NCBI GenBank assembly: GCA_947627245.1
Contig: CANQVH010000016.1
Span: 1-61,037 of the forward strand
Length of the DNA: 61,037 nucleotides
Reading direction: 5' to 3'
Origin: an uncultured Lachnospiraceae bacterium
Lineage (GTDB): Bacteria > Bacillota > Clostridia > Lachnospirales > Lachnospiraceae
Translations under genes and position numbers: made by a program
Notes under the pieces: generated by a model
The model's input: the letters and a program-made list of their open reading frames with translations, nothing else
The model's database searches: none
What the model was told of the DNA's origin: nothing
Shown: positions 36,401-45,230 of the stretch, piece after piece
Layout of the letters: every line of letters starts with the position of its first letter
Position numbering within the stretch: position 1 is the first letter of the stretch

Positions 36401-37451
36401 AAGGCGTATTGGTATTATACAGACGCAGGGGTTCAAGCACCAGATAGTCCTCGAGCTCCCCGTGCGTAACAAAAAGCAGATCCTCCACTCCGGCAGACGT
36501 CGGAGCAATCTCATCCGCATCCAGTGTAAGCTGACCGGCTACAGGGCCGGAAGCATGGATCAGACGGTACGTCTCCTCGCCGGAACGCTCCAACAGAAGA
36601 TATCCGCCCTGCTGGTTGGAATCCACCTCCTGATAGGGCAGGCTCTCCCCCAGATAGGACAGCGAGATCTCGATTCCCATCACGCCCCAGACTTCTCCTT
36701 CGCCTGTCGTCAGCGGAATCGAGCAGGTGATCATCTGATACGGATCGGCGGGATTGTCCTCCAGACAGAAAGGACGACTCCAGAAACAGAGATCGGCCGC
36801 GTCCTGCTGCGGATATTCAATACCTGCAAGATAAGGCTCATAGACAAACCGATCCGCCTCCCGGATCCCCTGCGGCTCCAGATCCAGCCTCGTCCTCCAA
36901 TCAATGTCCAGAGGAATCTGATACGTCTGGGACACCGCGGAAGGGCCGATTGTCAGCATCAGATCGGAATAGTCGGCCGGGTGCGTATTCGGATCTCCGT
37001 CCCGCAGATAGAGAGCGCTCAACGCCCCGCCCTGTTCTGCAATCTCCTCATGCGTCAACACAAGGAAAGCGCCCGTGACGGAGTTTTTCCGCATCATATA
37101 GCCCCATGTGGGCAGTATGGACGCCAGATATTCCTCCTGCAGATCCTCATCGGCAAGGAATTCCTGCAGAGTAACCCCTCTCTCCTCCAGCAGCTCGGAC
37201 AACATCCGGTTTGCAGTCGCATACTCTTCATCCATTTCGGACCACTGCTGAACCATCTGACCCTCCAGAATGATCCGTCGGGTCTCCGTCACCTGACTTA
37301 GCCGATTTGCCGCGTAGCTGCGAAGAGTGGAAAACGTCCCGCCTCGGATAACCGTCCCAAAGGAGAGGGCAGCCTGCATGATAACCAGAAGGAGAAGCGG
37401 AATCAGCACAAGCCAAAAGATCCGCCGACCCCGGCGCCGATTATGCTCCAT
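33447..37451 (-). CDS. Hybrid sensor histidine kinase with GGDEF motif and receiver
   Basis: A 1334-residue membrane sensor. Order: span at about 12-32, extracellular Cache-like region (35-375), span (about 378-398), HAMP, coiled coil, PAS (about 455-570), GGDEF-type domain (about 580-735, motif RLGGDEF intact), GAF-like region (740-945), HisKA with H971 in MSHEIRTPMNA, HATPase (NAVKFTP, DTGIGV, GTGLGLA) and a C-terminal receiver with D1262. The ATG at 37451 is preferred over a GTG three codons upstream because AGGAGG then has proper spacing. It is 74 bases after a solute-binding lipoprotein gene. The DxxxLGELNRRLG block is altered from active cyclases, so c-di-GMP synthesis is uncertain. Confidence 0.9.
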   Translation of the reverse strand: MEHNRRRGRRIFWLVLIPLLLLVIMQAALSFGTVIRGGTFSTLRSYAANRLSQVTETRRIILEGQMVQQWSEMDEEYATANRMLSELLEERGVTLQEFLADEDLQEEYLASILPTWGYMMRKNSVTGAFLVLTHEEIAEQGGALSALYLRDGDPNTHPADYSDLMLTIGPSAVSQTYQIPLDIDWRTRLDLEPQGIREADRFVYEPYLAGIEYPQQDAADLCFWSRPFCLEDNPADPYQMITCSIPLTTGEGEVWGVMGIEISLSYLGESLPYQEVDSNQQGGYLLLERSGEETYRLIHASGPVAGQLTLDADEIAPTSAGVEDLLFVTHGELEDYLVLEPLRLYNTNTPFYDQGWYLAGIETHDALFGISDTLSQVFVVATLLSLAVAAVLAFFLVRHVTGPIRRLSTCIQNSSENRLGEFPPSRIAEVDELYDTIRRLTDRQRETEYDLLEEKERYRMALQSSSDILISHDLDHDRAVFYNLDGSGREELREDLLKKIHTHDYIHPDDRRVLLARLAEAGDELSVSFRVDFSGQAKDYRWYELTGRIMPAGEGRPRTLIGALHNIHDQKIQETAAYESLHRDSLTGLYRRASGEDIIRSNIQAGQDGCLIVMDVRALGELNRRLGVVAGNTVLEELGHLLGTWQETNAPAQSVLLRLGGDEFLLWTENWDRDAAQQAVSELCRRAERLYTDGSFSARFACGCARVRTGETYSSLLERTCGALLAAKTQNVEIMWSEDENADPAVSGNAVFSENMITPIEYTASTYRGILPLTFALFDRGGEVGAVLSVLFPKLGRELGVSDIILSQVSRDFFTAAVAYRWHDTVTDQEPVNASGVSPGQGAISGFGVPAGREEDPEVIHFSAEEFAALETELWSDEPRVRNTGELSATQRRFLRAPDGREGLVYPLYDSGSYMGALLFLQKPEDEEPVVTDKQKAQLHEVVKVIEANLNRQRYDAASRAKSDFLSRMSHEIRTPMNAIIGMTYIAKTHTGDREAVSADLDKIDQSSQYLLGLLNDILDMSRIESGKMTIEHAPFDLAHLLDGVGDLIRPQAQAKNVRYILDAQLERPWVKGDTLHLNQVLINLLGNAVKFTPENGSVTLSVRQDPGGEVYFSVKDTGIGVSPENQERIFRSFEQAEKSTGRQYGGTGLGLAISSRLVRMMGGTIQLDSAPGEGSDFHFTIVLPVCRPQDETVTAEETASEQPSIENLRILLVEDNELNIEIAQSILEMNGAIVTQAHNGQEAVDCFTASHPGDFDLILMDIQMPVMDGFEATKVIRRSDHAQAASIPIIALTANAFDEDMRHSVESGMNGHLSKPLDVDQVLRVIAQAVGRA

Positions 37452-37534
37452 TTTGCCCACCTCCTGTCACTGAAATCTCGGAACCGTTCTTTTTCAGATA
37501 AATCAATCGCTGTCGGATCGCCGTCTATCAGGCA

Positions 37535-38995
37535 TTATTTCACCGACTGCTCCAGCGCCGCCTTGAATTCCTCAAACCAGCTCTCAAATGCCGCTTCGTC
37601 CACATAAGGAGCTACAGCTTCCTCCAGATCGACGCCCTGCGCCAACTGCTCCTCCACCGCGGCCCGGTCTGCGGCAGCCTTGTCGGCCAGATTGTACTCC
37701 AGCACCTTCCTCGCCGCTGCCCCGTTCTCGAAAGCCTTGTTGGTATACAGCTTCGAATCCTGCATCATATCGAAGCAGATCGTCATCGTATCGTAGGTCT
37801 TCGAATCGATCTCCAGATCGTTCTCCTCGATCACGGCGTCCATTTTTTCTTTGGAAAACGCGTCCTTCTTGACCGGCATATAACCGGAAGTACAACTGAA
37901 CAGCAGATTGTTCTCGGTCTGCGTGAACCACTCAAGAAAGAGCACGGACGCATATTCCCGTTCCGGAGTACTCTTCGTCACCACCATGCCGGCGCCCTGC
38001 TGAACCGCGTAATTCTCGCCGCCCTCAAAGATCGGGGCCGGCAGAAGAAGGTACTCGATCTCCCGGCTGCCCGCGTCCGATTCCACCGTGCTCGGAAAAT
38101 AGTTGGCAGAAGTCGTGGAACCGGTGTATGCGATCAGATCCCCGGTCGTCACATCGTCGGAGCGGAAACGTCCGGTGGCGGCAAAATATCCCTTCACAAA
38201 CGGGACATAGTAGGTGTCCCAGATCTTCTTCATCACGTCTTCCTGCACTTGGAAGGTCACCTTGTCCCCGTCCACCTTGAACAGCTCGGTCCCCAGTTGC
38301 ATGGAACCGATAATGAACAGATTCGCCATCGCGTCTCTGCCGTAGAATGCCTGCCCGTCGTTCGGCACATCCGGAGTCTTCGCGTCCGTCCACTCATAGT
38401 AAGCTTGGGCAGTTTTTGCCACGCCCTCCATAGTCGCCAGATCGTCAAGCGACGCCCCGGTCTCCTCCGCGAAAGGCTCCCAATCAGTCTTGCTCATCAT
38501 AAAAATCTCGCTCGACTTGGCGGTCGGGAAGATCCGCAGCTCGCCGTCTGCCCCGATCCGCCCCTCCTCCAAAAAGGAGTCCATATACTGGCTCATATCC
38601 TCCTCGGACATATAATCCTCCAGATCCACCAGCACGCCCATCTGCTCGATCGTGTAAGCAGTATCCGCGTAGGATGAGAAAATATCCGGCGGCTCGCTGC
38701 TTCCCACTTCTTTATTAAATGCGGCAAGCACGCTGGTCTCCAGATCGCTGACATTTCCCTGACTGTGCGCCTCTACGTATACGCCCTGCTCCTTGCCGAC
38801 CGTACGGTTGAACTCCTCCACCAGTTGATCGAAGGCCGCCTGCTGCGCGCCGTTGTAATAATGCCAGACCGTAATGCTGGTCGGATTTTTAGGATCCAAC
38901 GGACTCTTACCGCTCCCGGAATCTCCGGAGGAACAGCCTCCAAGCAGCAAAGCGGCTGCCACGCAGGAAAACAAAAGGATCCGTCTCTTCTTCAT
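37535..38995 (-). CDS. Solute-binding lipoprotein next to the hybrid kinase
   Basis: A 486-residue family 1 extracellular binding protein with a proper lipobox (LLLGGCSSG). The mature part shows VWHYYNGAQQAAFDQLVEEFN and PPDIFSSYADTAYTIEQMGVLVDL, typical of sugar-binding proteins. No permease or ATPase lies nearby; the next gene is the hybrid histidine kinase, 74 bases on. A role as the ligand-binding partner that reports a sugar or other solute to the kinase is likely. Transport with distant permeases is the alternative. Confidence 0.87.
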   Translation of the reverse strand: MKKRRILLFSCVAAALLLGGCSSGDSGSGKSPLDPKNPTSITVWHYYNGAQQAAFDQLVEEFNRTVGKEQGVYVEAHSQGNVSDLETSVLAAFNKEVGSSEPPDIFSSYADTAYTIEQMGVLVDLEDYMSEEDMSQYMDSFLEEGRIGADGELRIFPTAKSSEIFMMSKTDWEPFAEETGASLDDLATMEGVAKTAQAYYEWTDAKTPDVPNDGQAFYGRDAMANLFIIGSMQLGTELFKVDGDKVTFQVQEDVMKKIWDTYYVPFVKGYFAATGRFRSDDVTTGDLIAYTGSTTSANYFPSTVESDAGSREIEYLLLPAPIFEGGENYAVQQGAGMVVTKSTPEREYASVLFLEWFTQTENNLLFSCTSGYMPVKKDAFSKEKMDAVIEENDLEIDSKTYDTMTICFDMMQDSKLYTNKAFENGAAARKVLEYNLADKAAADRAAVEEQLAQGVDLEEAVAPYVDEAAFESWFEEFKAALEQSVK

Positions 38996-39075
38996 AATCT
39001 ATATTCCTTTCCGTTTCTCAGAATCTCTCATAGTTTCTCAAAATTTGAATATCACCTGCAAAAATGCTCAGGCGC

Positions 39076-39534
39076 TTATATCTCGAAGTTCAGTTCCAGA
39101 TTGACCTTCTTGCAATCGTATCCGATGATCTTGATGCTGTTCGTTCCGCTTGTCATGGGCACCGTCGTCGTTATGTTTCCGTCGGAAGACGTCTCCGGCG
39201 TGCATTCCACCAGCGTCGTAATATTGTCCTGTGCGTCAACGCACACAATTTTGGCCGTTCCCTCCTCCAAAGTAAGCGAGCACTCGACCTCGACGTCCTG
39301 ATCCTCGTCCAGCTTGCCATGCCACACCGTCTCGCGGCCGTTAAACTTCGAGGCCTTATAAGAATATCCATCGTCCGTCTTTTTCAGCACCGCACCGCCT
39401 TCGAAAAACTTGTCGTCGTCATTTACAATCTCCTCTGCGGAATCGTAATTCTCCTTTGCGGATTCGCTATTACCGCTACATCCGACCAACATCAATCCCA
39501 TTACAGCAACCAATAAAATGCGACTTTTTTTCAT
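39076..39534 (-). CDS. Small lipoprotein of unknown function
   Basis: A 152-residue lipoprotein: signal peptide with lipobox LMLVGCSGN, a short acidic linker and a predicted all-beta domain (YSYKASKFNGRETVWHGKL, VECSLTLEEGTAKIVCVD). The start at 39534 is the ATG nearest GGAGGAG. It precedes the binding-lipoprotein gene by 80 bases and may belong to the same operon. I do not recognise a family. Confidence 0.7.
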   Translation of the reverse strand: MKKSRILLVAVMGLMLVGCSGNSESAKENYDSAEEIVNDDDKFFEGGAVLKKTDDGYSYKASKFNGRETVWHGKLDEDQDVEVECSLTLEEGTAKIVCVDAQDNITTLVECTPETSSDGNITTTVPMTSGTNSIKIIGYDCKKVNLELNFEI

Positions 39535-39744
39535 ATTCCGATTCTCCTCCATCTCTCATTTACGAAAATACGTCAATCCTGACGCTTGTATTATAGCGCA
39601 CTCGTCGTTGCATTACAAGTTTACGAGCATATAAAAATCGCCGTCGCGCGAATCGATTTGCCAAGACAGAATGGAATTGATATCTCATTAATCGCGACGT
39701 ACACCGCCGATATCTCCATCAGGATATCTTTTTATGGTTCTCCT

Positions 39745-40860
39745 TCAGGGTTTTCCCTCGACATCGATCACCACAAATTCTGACTTGCATCCGGTCTTGA
39801 ACTTGATCGCCCAATCCGAGATTCCTGATGTCACGATAAAATTTGTACTGCCCCGTTTCTCAAGGCCATAGGTCTTCTCGTTTTCTCCGGTCCACTCTCC
39901 GAGATAATTGATCGGGAAAAGCTGTCCGCCGTGTGTATGCCCCGAGAGTACCAGGTCCACCTTCGCCGCCTCCTGAGCCGCATAGTCATGCGGCTGATGA
40001 TCCAGCACGATCGAAAAGCGTTCCGGATCCAAACCTCGTGTCAGCTCCTCCATCGTCAGACGCGATGCGCCCATCTGCTCCTCGGAGCGATCTTGCCTGC
40101 CTATAAGGTAAAATCGGTCATCCAGAGAAACCACCTCATCCTGCAGGACATGCACACCGTTTTTCTCCAGCTCGGCCACCAGATCCGCTCCACTGTATCC
40201 GCGATACATGTCGCCGTAATAACCCTTGTCGTGATTGCCGAACGCAAAATACACGCCGTAGGTCGTCTTCAGCGACCCCAGCGCCTCACAAGCCGCGATC
40301 ATATCCTCCCGCGTAGTGTCGTCGTCCACATAATCGCCCGTAATCACGACCACATCCGGGTTCGTCTCCTGCATCCGCGCCACCTGCTCCGTGAACCCCT
40401 CCGCATGAAATGTTGTCCCCACATGCGAATCCGCAAACTGAACAATGCGCAAATTTCCAACTTCCTTCTCTGTCGTAATCCTATAGTCCTTCTCCCAGAC
40501 ATGGTGCGCCAGATACCAGCCGCAGCCAAGATATACGACTGAGATCAGCAAGGCACAGAGCCCAGAATTCCACCTTCTCTCCCTGAGTCCCGGCAAACAC
40601 CCGATCCCATCACAAATCAGCCAGATCGCACCCAGATGCACCAGTATGATCGACATATTGATCATATCGATGAAAATCCAACATCCGGCCGCTATTCCCG
40701 CCGTGAGCAATGCGGCGATCAAAATCTGCAGCGGCTTCCTCCCTCCGGCCAGCCTTCGCACAAACGCAAACTTACAGAATCGGCTCACCAGATAAGCCAA
40801 GACGGCCAACGTCAAAATTCCCATTCCCAGAAAGATAAAAGCCCACATCACCGATACCAT
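39745..40860 (-). CDS. Membrane metallophosphoesterase, YkuE/YaeI type
   Basis: A 371-residue protein with about four N-terminal membrane spans and a calcineurin-like domain from about 130. The metal motifs are complete: FADSHVG, VVITGDYVDDD, FGNHDKG, LDHQPHD and LSGHTHGGQLFP. Relatives act on lipid-linked or nucleotide pyrophosphates; the substrate here is unknown. It stands alone. The 200 bases downstream (39535-39744) hold only a small hairpin at about 39709-39729. Confidence 0.88.
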   Translation of the reverse strand: MVSVMWAFIFLGMGILTLAVLAYLVSRFCKFAFVRRLAGGRKPLQILIAALLTAGIAAGCWIFIDMINMSIILVHLGAIWLICDGIGCLPGLRERRWNSGLCALLISVVYLGCGWYLAHHVWEKDYRITTEKEVGNLRIVQFADSHVGTTFHAEGFTEQVARMQETNPDVVVITGDYVDDDTTREDMIAACEALGSLKTTYGVYFAFGNHDKGYYGDMYRGYSGADLVAELEKNGVHVLQDEVVSLDDRFYLIGRQDRSEEQMGASRLTMEELTRGLDPERFSIVLDHQPHDYAAQEAAKVDLVLSGHTHGGQLFPINYLGEWTGENEKTYGLEKRGSTNFIVTSGISDWAIKFKTGCKSEFVVIDVEGKP

Positions 40861-40977
40861 CCCCCTGTCTGCTCAAGATTTCAGTGTTTGTACAAGATTT
40901 CGGTGTCTTCCCAAATAGTGTCTATCAACTCAATTTGCATCTGGATTTTCTCCGCTCATTTTACAATTTAACAAAAA

Positions 40978-41418
40978 TCAGGAAAATCTCCGAATCAAGA
41001 AGAAAGCCGCAACTCCAGCTATGATGAGGAGTACTCCCAGAACGCCAAAGATTTTGAGCAGCTTGCCCCAGTTCTCCTCTTCCACATAATAGCTGTCAGG
41101 ATCCCCGGGATCGTAAAATACGACTACAGACTGTCCCTGTTGAAATTTAGGCCTGGCAGTCCCAAAAGAACTGAATTTTTCATAATGCGTCCCGTTAGTA
41201 TAATAAGTGTAAATCGCATGCCATGAGTAGGATGTGGTCCCGTCGGATTCGCTGTGGGAAACTTTGCGCATATCCGCCACTTTCCCGACAGTCTGCGCGG
41301 TACAGCGCTCGCGCTTTTTGGCTCTGGATCGTCCGATTCCGGCGGATGCGGCGACGAACGCCAGTCCGACAAAAAGAAAAATGCCCGGGAAAATGTATAT
41401 GGCTGCCGTGCTTGACAT
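40978..41418 (-). CDS. DUF3592 membrane protein
   Basis: A 146-residue protein with a span at each end (IYIFPGIFLFVGLAFVAASAG and IFGVLGVLLIIAGVAAFFLI) and a small beta domain between, with GQSVVVFYDPGDPDSYYVEE, the hallmark of DUF3592. AGGAGGT precedes the ATG. Function unknown. The 200 AT-rich bases upstream (41419-41619) contain nothing I can name. Confidence 0.8.
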   Translation of the reverse strand: MSSTAAIYIFPGIFLFVGLAFVAASAGIGRSRAKKRERCTAQTVGKVADMRKVSHSESDGTTSYSWHAIYTYYTNGTHYEKFSSFGTARPKFQQGQSVVVFYDPGDPDSYYVEEENWGKLLKIFGVLGVLLIIAGVAAFFLIRRFS

Positions 41419-41619
41419 GGGAAACCTCCTGTGAGTTTTGAAACGGTGTGCAGATTAATGCGCTGCATCATATTTTGAAAGAAGATATATAACAGAATCT
41501 CCTAAACGTATATTTTATATTATATGTGGTGTTATAAATAGCGTCAACAATTTGTTGTTCTATTTCCTAGTGCTATCCCAATCGCTGCATTGCTTCTCAC
41601 CGTATAACAGATCATTTTC

Positions 41620-42267
41620 CTAAATGATCTGCTTCACCTCGCGGTAGATTCTCAGTCCATCCTTCCTTCCGAACTGCTTCAGAGAATCCCGATAAAGAAT
41701 CTTGAGAGGTTTCGGCGATTCAATCAGATTCATAATCTGTTCGATAAAATCTTCATAATATGTGTGCGCAAAGCAGTCTTCCAGTCTCTTGCGTATTCTC
41801 CGCCACTCTATATATTTCCCATACTCTTCCTCAAGACGAACCTCCTGCTTTTCCAGACAAATACGCCGCTGTCGGAAGCTGTTCTCTCCCGAAGCGGCTA
41901 TACATTGCTCGATATCCGGACGCAAAATAATATCCCTGGGCACCGACGTACAGTTCTTCCAGTATTCCCTGACCGCTTGAAACCCCGTATCATTACTCAC
42001 GATCGCGGTCATCCCGGTATACCCCTGCCCATAAATCTCCCCAATGCGGGATGCAATATAAAAATCCAAAGCATTCTTCCGTGCCTTTTGCAACTTGCAG
42101 ATTTGGAATTCGCAACCGGATTCCTTCACCTGAAGGAACCGTCTCTGCTCAATCTTCATGCAGGCCTGACTGTAAAAAATCGTCACGGAATCGTCCGGCT
42201 GGAGGTATTCCGCTCCCTGCAAACCCCGGCTCCCTATATTCTCAAAATCAATCATGAAATGTAGCAA
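41620..42267 (-). CDS. PIN/NYN-like domain protein
   Basis: A 215-residue protein with MIDFENIG, KNALDFYIASRIGEIY and IVSNDTGF, the three acidic blocks of NYN/PIN-type ribonucleases. The C-terminal half is helical and unassigned. A TTG start at 42267 is best supported (GGAG seven bases ahead); the first ATG lies four codons further in. Metal-dependent RNase activity is expected from the family, the target is unknown. It follows the AlbA-domain regulator by 50 bases. Confidence 0.75.
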   Translation of the reverse strand: MLHFMIDFENIGSRGLQGAEYLQPDDSVTIFYSQACMKIEQRRFLQVKESGCEFQICKLQKARKNALDFYIASRIGEIYGQGYTGMTAIVSNDTGFQAVREYWKNCTSVPRDIILRPDIEQCIAASGENSFRQRRICLEKQEVRLEEEYGKYIEWRRIRKRLEDCFAHTYYEDFIEQIMNLIESPKPLKILYRDSLKQFGRKDGLRIYREVKQII

Positions 42268-42317
42268 TCAGATACTCCTTTTTAAACAAATAAAATGCCT
42301 ACAAAACGCTTTCGTCT

Positions 42318-43721
42318 TTACTTGTATTCCGCATAATATCTCTGATTTCCGCTTTTAGGTTTATCGGGAACAGACATTTTTATCTGTCCTGTTTTCAGCA
42401 TCGGCTCAAGATAATGCCTTCTAAAAAAACTCCTGTCGCTTATTTTAATATGATTCATGATTTCTTTTGAAGAATGTGGCTCTTTGCAAAAATCAATTAT
42501 CATCTTGGTCTTATCTTGTGCATCATCTTGGTCACTATCTTGGTCACCATGACCAAGATGCAAATCAGTCTCCTCATTCAACAATTCCAAATACTTATCA
42601 CATGCCCTGCACAACACCATGATCCCTGACGGACTAATATTGTATTCCGGCAGACGACCCTCATCCTTTGCACATGCTTCTTTAATTTTGTCAAATCCTC
42701 TGCCCCATGCCTCTATCATACCGCTTTTAAAGAAAACATTTGCCAGCTTGGGATTATACGGCTTGGAAGAATGCTTTTCAAACAATTTCTCCGTCGAATT
42801 CAGCTCAATCGGCATCTCCCCGTCATTCCAGATATATATTTTGTCTTCATACACGCTGATCTGGATCGGATTGCAGGCACTATAATCCTTGTGAACTACT
42901 GCGTTCAGCAATATCTCACGAAATGCTTCCTGTGGAAACATGAACTGCTCAATTCTCTGAATCCTATCATAATAAATCAGAGCTTTTAAATATTTCGTAT
43001 AAACCAGATCAACCGTCTTATCAATCTGCTCGATCAGGGAGCCATGTACCTCGTCTTGGTATTTCAGATCTGCATCTGATTTCCCGAAATATCCGATTTT
43101 AATATAGGCTCCTGTAACCCATTTCTCCGGATCCCTATAAAACGCCAACATTGCAGCCCTGATCAGACAACCTTCTTCGCCAAAAAGATGAAGATTTTCC
43201 ATCAATATCGTATTTTCAACTCTTGCTTCCTCTGGGGTCAGCCTGCCGCGCCTGACTGCCTTTTCTTTGAATAGCTCTATTGCTTCTTGTTTTAAATCCT
43301 CGACTTTCAATTTCGGAATCGGCATACCGTCCCATGTTCTACCCTGTGATTTTAGGATTGCTTTATCCAGTTCTTTTCCGTTAATCGTCCTCATGGTGCT
43401 GCCGGAGCGATAGAAAAATTTTCCGTGATAGCTGATAAGCGAGGGATATTTGTCTACAATAATCTCTATATATTGTAAATCTCTTTCATACAGCAGATTG
43501 ACATCAGCTACAATGCCCATTGTATCTGTAATTTTGTTGGGAATAGCTTCCAACAGCCTTTTTCTGTCCTGATCACTGATACCCACGACATCGCCATTAT
43601 CATTTTTACCAATATAAAGCGTCCCGCCGTATGCATTTGCATAGCCGCAGATCCATTCCAGATATTCGTCATGCCATGATTCTTTCCATTCAATTGTTTG
43701 ATGTTCCGGCATAGTGTTCAC
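42318..43721 (-). CDS. AlbA_2/Schlafen-type ATP-binding regulator
   Basis: A 467-residue protein with an N-terminal AlbA_2 domain (TIEWKESWHDEYLEWICGYANAYGG in part, then YIGKND), a middle region, a C-terminal HATPase_c_4-like domain (FREILLNAVVHKDYS) and a winged-helix end (KEIMNHIKISDRSFFRRHYLEPML). Before the last domain is a short D/Q-rich stretch (GHGDQDSDQDDAQDKT). Such proteins are annotated as putative transcriptional regulators. It starts the AT-richer part of the window. Confidence 0.85.
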   Translation of the reverse strand: MNTMPEHQTIEWKESWHDEYLEWICGYANAYGGTLYIGKNDNGDVVGISDQDRKRLLEAIPNKITDTMGIVADVNLLYERDLQYIEIIVDKYPSLISYHGKFFYRSGSTMRTINGKELDKAILKSQGRTWDGMPIPKLKVEDLKQEAIELFKEKAVRRGRLTPEEARVENTILMENLHLFGEEGCLIRAAMLAFYRDPEKWVTGAYIKIGYFGKSDADLKYQDEVHGSLIEQIDKTVDLVYTKYLKALIYYDRIQRIEQFMFPQEAFREILLNAVVHKDYSACNPIQISVYEDKIYIWNDGEMPIELNSTEKLFEKHSSKPYNPKLANVFFKSGMIEAWGRGFDKIKEACAKDEGRLPEYNISPSGIMVLCRACDKYLELLNEETDLHLGHGDQDSDQDDAQDKTKMIIDFCKEPHSSKEIMNHIKISDRSFFRRHYLEPMLKTGQIKMSVPDKPKSGNQRYYAEYK

Positions 43722-43803
43722 CTGCTTCCTTACCGACGTACAGTCATCGCAAAATCACGTGGATAGTCTCACATTAGTCAACCGGTTTAACACTTTTGCA
43801 TAT

Positions 43804-43856
43804 AAAAAATCCTCCTTTTAAACAATCCCAGATAAGATCATTCTAAAGGAGGATTC
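43804..43856 (-). terminator. Intrinsic terminator downstream of the XRE gene
   Basis: On the minus strand AATCCTCCTTT pairs perfectly with AAAGGAGGATT over 11 bp, then six T follow. The 25-base loop is large. It would end transcripts that come from the XRE gene. Confidence 0.75.
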
Positions 43857-43890
43857 GATATTTGTCATTGAACCTGTAGTATAACTTATC

Positions 43891-43973
43891 GGAATCTGGG
43901 AAACAGATTCCGGTAAAAGGCGCGGGTACGCGCCGTAAATCGATTACAGGGTTCGCGAAGCGGTTCCTGTAAT
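43891..43973. repeat. Three consecutive perfect hairpins
   Basis: GGAATCTG-GGAAA-CAGATTCC (43891-43911), GGCGCG-GGTA-CGCGCC (43919-43934) and ATTACAGG...CCTGTAAT with an inner CGC-GAA-GCG (43943-43973) follow each other with short spacers, just beyond the stop of the XRE gene. Such a row suggests a structured RNA or a transcript end; it is not explained by coding. Confidence 0.7.
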
Positions 43974-43989
43974 ATAATCGTCAACCAAT

Positions 43990-44307
43990 CTAGCTTGCCC
44001 GCAGCTCCAGATACTTCTCATAATACGCAAAAACCCATTTGTGAGTGGAACGCTCAGAAAACTTATAATTCTTTTTCCTGTTTCCACGTAGCAGCATATC
44101 CACCGGCATTCCGAGCAACTCACTCAACGCATATAGATTATCCACGGTCGGCAGACTTCGTCCGTCAAACCAATGGTAAATACTCTGCGGAGCGGAAAGG
44201 CCCAGATATCTCTGGATATCTCTGACAGTCAACCCTTGCCGGATCATGATCCGCTTGATATTCTGGCCCGTCTTGTATACGTCAATCTTTGGGAAGTTCG
44301 TTCGCAT
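43990..44307 (-). CDS. XRE-family transcriptional regulator
   Basis: A 105-residue regulator with a Cro/CI-type helix-turn-helix at about 15-70 (QNIKRIMIRQGLTVRDIQRYLGL then YHWFDGRSLPTVDNLYALSELLG, quoted in parts). The C-terminal 35 residues are basic and aromatic (FAYYEKYLELRAS). It lies alone between 22-bp direct repeats and is followed by a row of hairpins and a terminator. Its target may be its own promoter and that of the AlbA-domain gene. Confidence 0.85.
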   Translation of the reverse strand: MRTNFPKIDVYKTGQNIKRIMIRQGLTVRDIQRYLGLSAPQSIYHWFDGRSLPTVDNLYALSELLGMPVDMLLRGNRKKNYKFSERSTHKWVFAYYEKYLELRAS

Positions 44308-44468
44308 GCCATCCGCTCCTTTCCTGCTTTTGAATACTGTATTATTCCTATTATACGACCGTAAATCGTCTGTGTCATTGAACTGGTAGTATAATGATTA
44401 TAAACTATAGCCTTCCCTTGCTATATATGGTCTCAGTTTCATCTAAACGTTTCTCTACCCACAGTTCA

Positions 44469-45008
44469 TTAAATCCCGTCACAAAATTCTATGATCTCAT
44501 CTTTCCTTTCTTCTACCGCATCTTTATATTCTATGGAACACAAGCCCAGCCGCCCACAGCACTCAATCTCCAAATGCCCGTAAAAATGTTCGATACTTTC
44601 AAAAATGCGCTGACACTCTCTCATGCTCGTCCCTGTCCTCAACGCCACTACATAGCCTTTCTTCCCGGCTCTTAGAGTTGCGTGCGGCTCATGAGTATTG
44701 CACCATGGGGTACATCTGTCAATAAAAGCCTTAAACTGTCCCGGAATGTCCGCCCAGTAAGAAGGCGATACGGATATGATAATGTCGGCCCATTCATAGT
44801 TTTCGATTATCTTGCCAACATCATCATTCTGGACGCATTTCGCAGTCTGATGGCACAGCCTGCAGCCTTTGCAAAAGTTGATGTTGAAATCATCAATGCA
44901 AATGCTTCTGACCTCATACCGTTCCATCAGGCATTCTGAAATTATACTTACGATTTCTGCAGTTGCTCCGTTTCTGACAGGGCTGCAATTCATCACTAAG
45001 ACTTTCAT
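44469..45008 (-). CDS. NADPH-dependent FMN reductase family protein
   Basis: A 179-residue flavodoxin-like reductase: MKVLVMNCSPVRNGATAEIV binds the FMN phosphate, and the cysteine block CKGCRLCHQTAKCVQNDD is typical of the iron-sulfur flavoprotein-like subgroup. SPSYWADIPGQFKAFIDR is the family signature. I start at 45008, with GGAG ahead, since the longer reading adds a polar lead before the first strand. Physiological electron acceptor unknown. Confidence 0.82.
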   Translation of the reverse strand: MKVLVMNCSPVRNGATAEIVSIISECLMERYEVRSICIDDFNINFCKGCRLCHQTAKCVQNDDVGKIIENYEWADIIISVSPSYWADIPGQFKAFIDRCTPWCNTHEPHATLRAGKKGYVVALRTGTSMRECQRIFESIEHFYGHLEIECCGRLGLCSIEYKDAVEERKDEIIEFCDGI

Positions 45009-45230
45009 TTCATCTGCGCTCCATCTTTTGTTCAGCTTAGAGTTCATTATGGACTTAATATAAGTTTATACTCTTTTTCTTTTTTAAGCGCTGTATTATA
45101 ACCGCTAACAAGCCAGCTTCCGTGACCGGAAATTAAAACTATGGAGATTATTGCCAGTACAAAAAGTGCAACCCACAGAATTCACTTCGATCCGTGCGAT
45201 ATATCAGTCAATTTCATTGCAGCAACACCT

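Larger units (their letters stand above)
43863..44394. repeat. 22-bp direct repeats flanking the XRE gene
   Basis: TGTCATTGAACCTGTAGTATAA (43863-43884, two over the quoting limit only in part: core ATTGAAC..GTAGTATAA) recurs at 44373-44394 with two changes. The copies lie 510 bases apart on the two sides of the XRE-type gene. Operator sites for that regulator or the footprint of an insertion are both possible. Confidence 0.65.
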
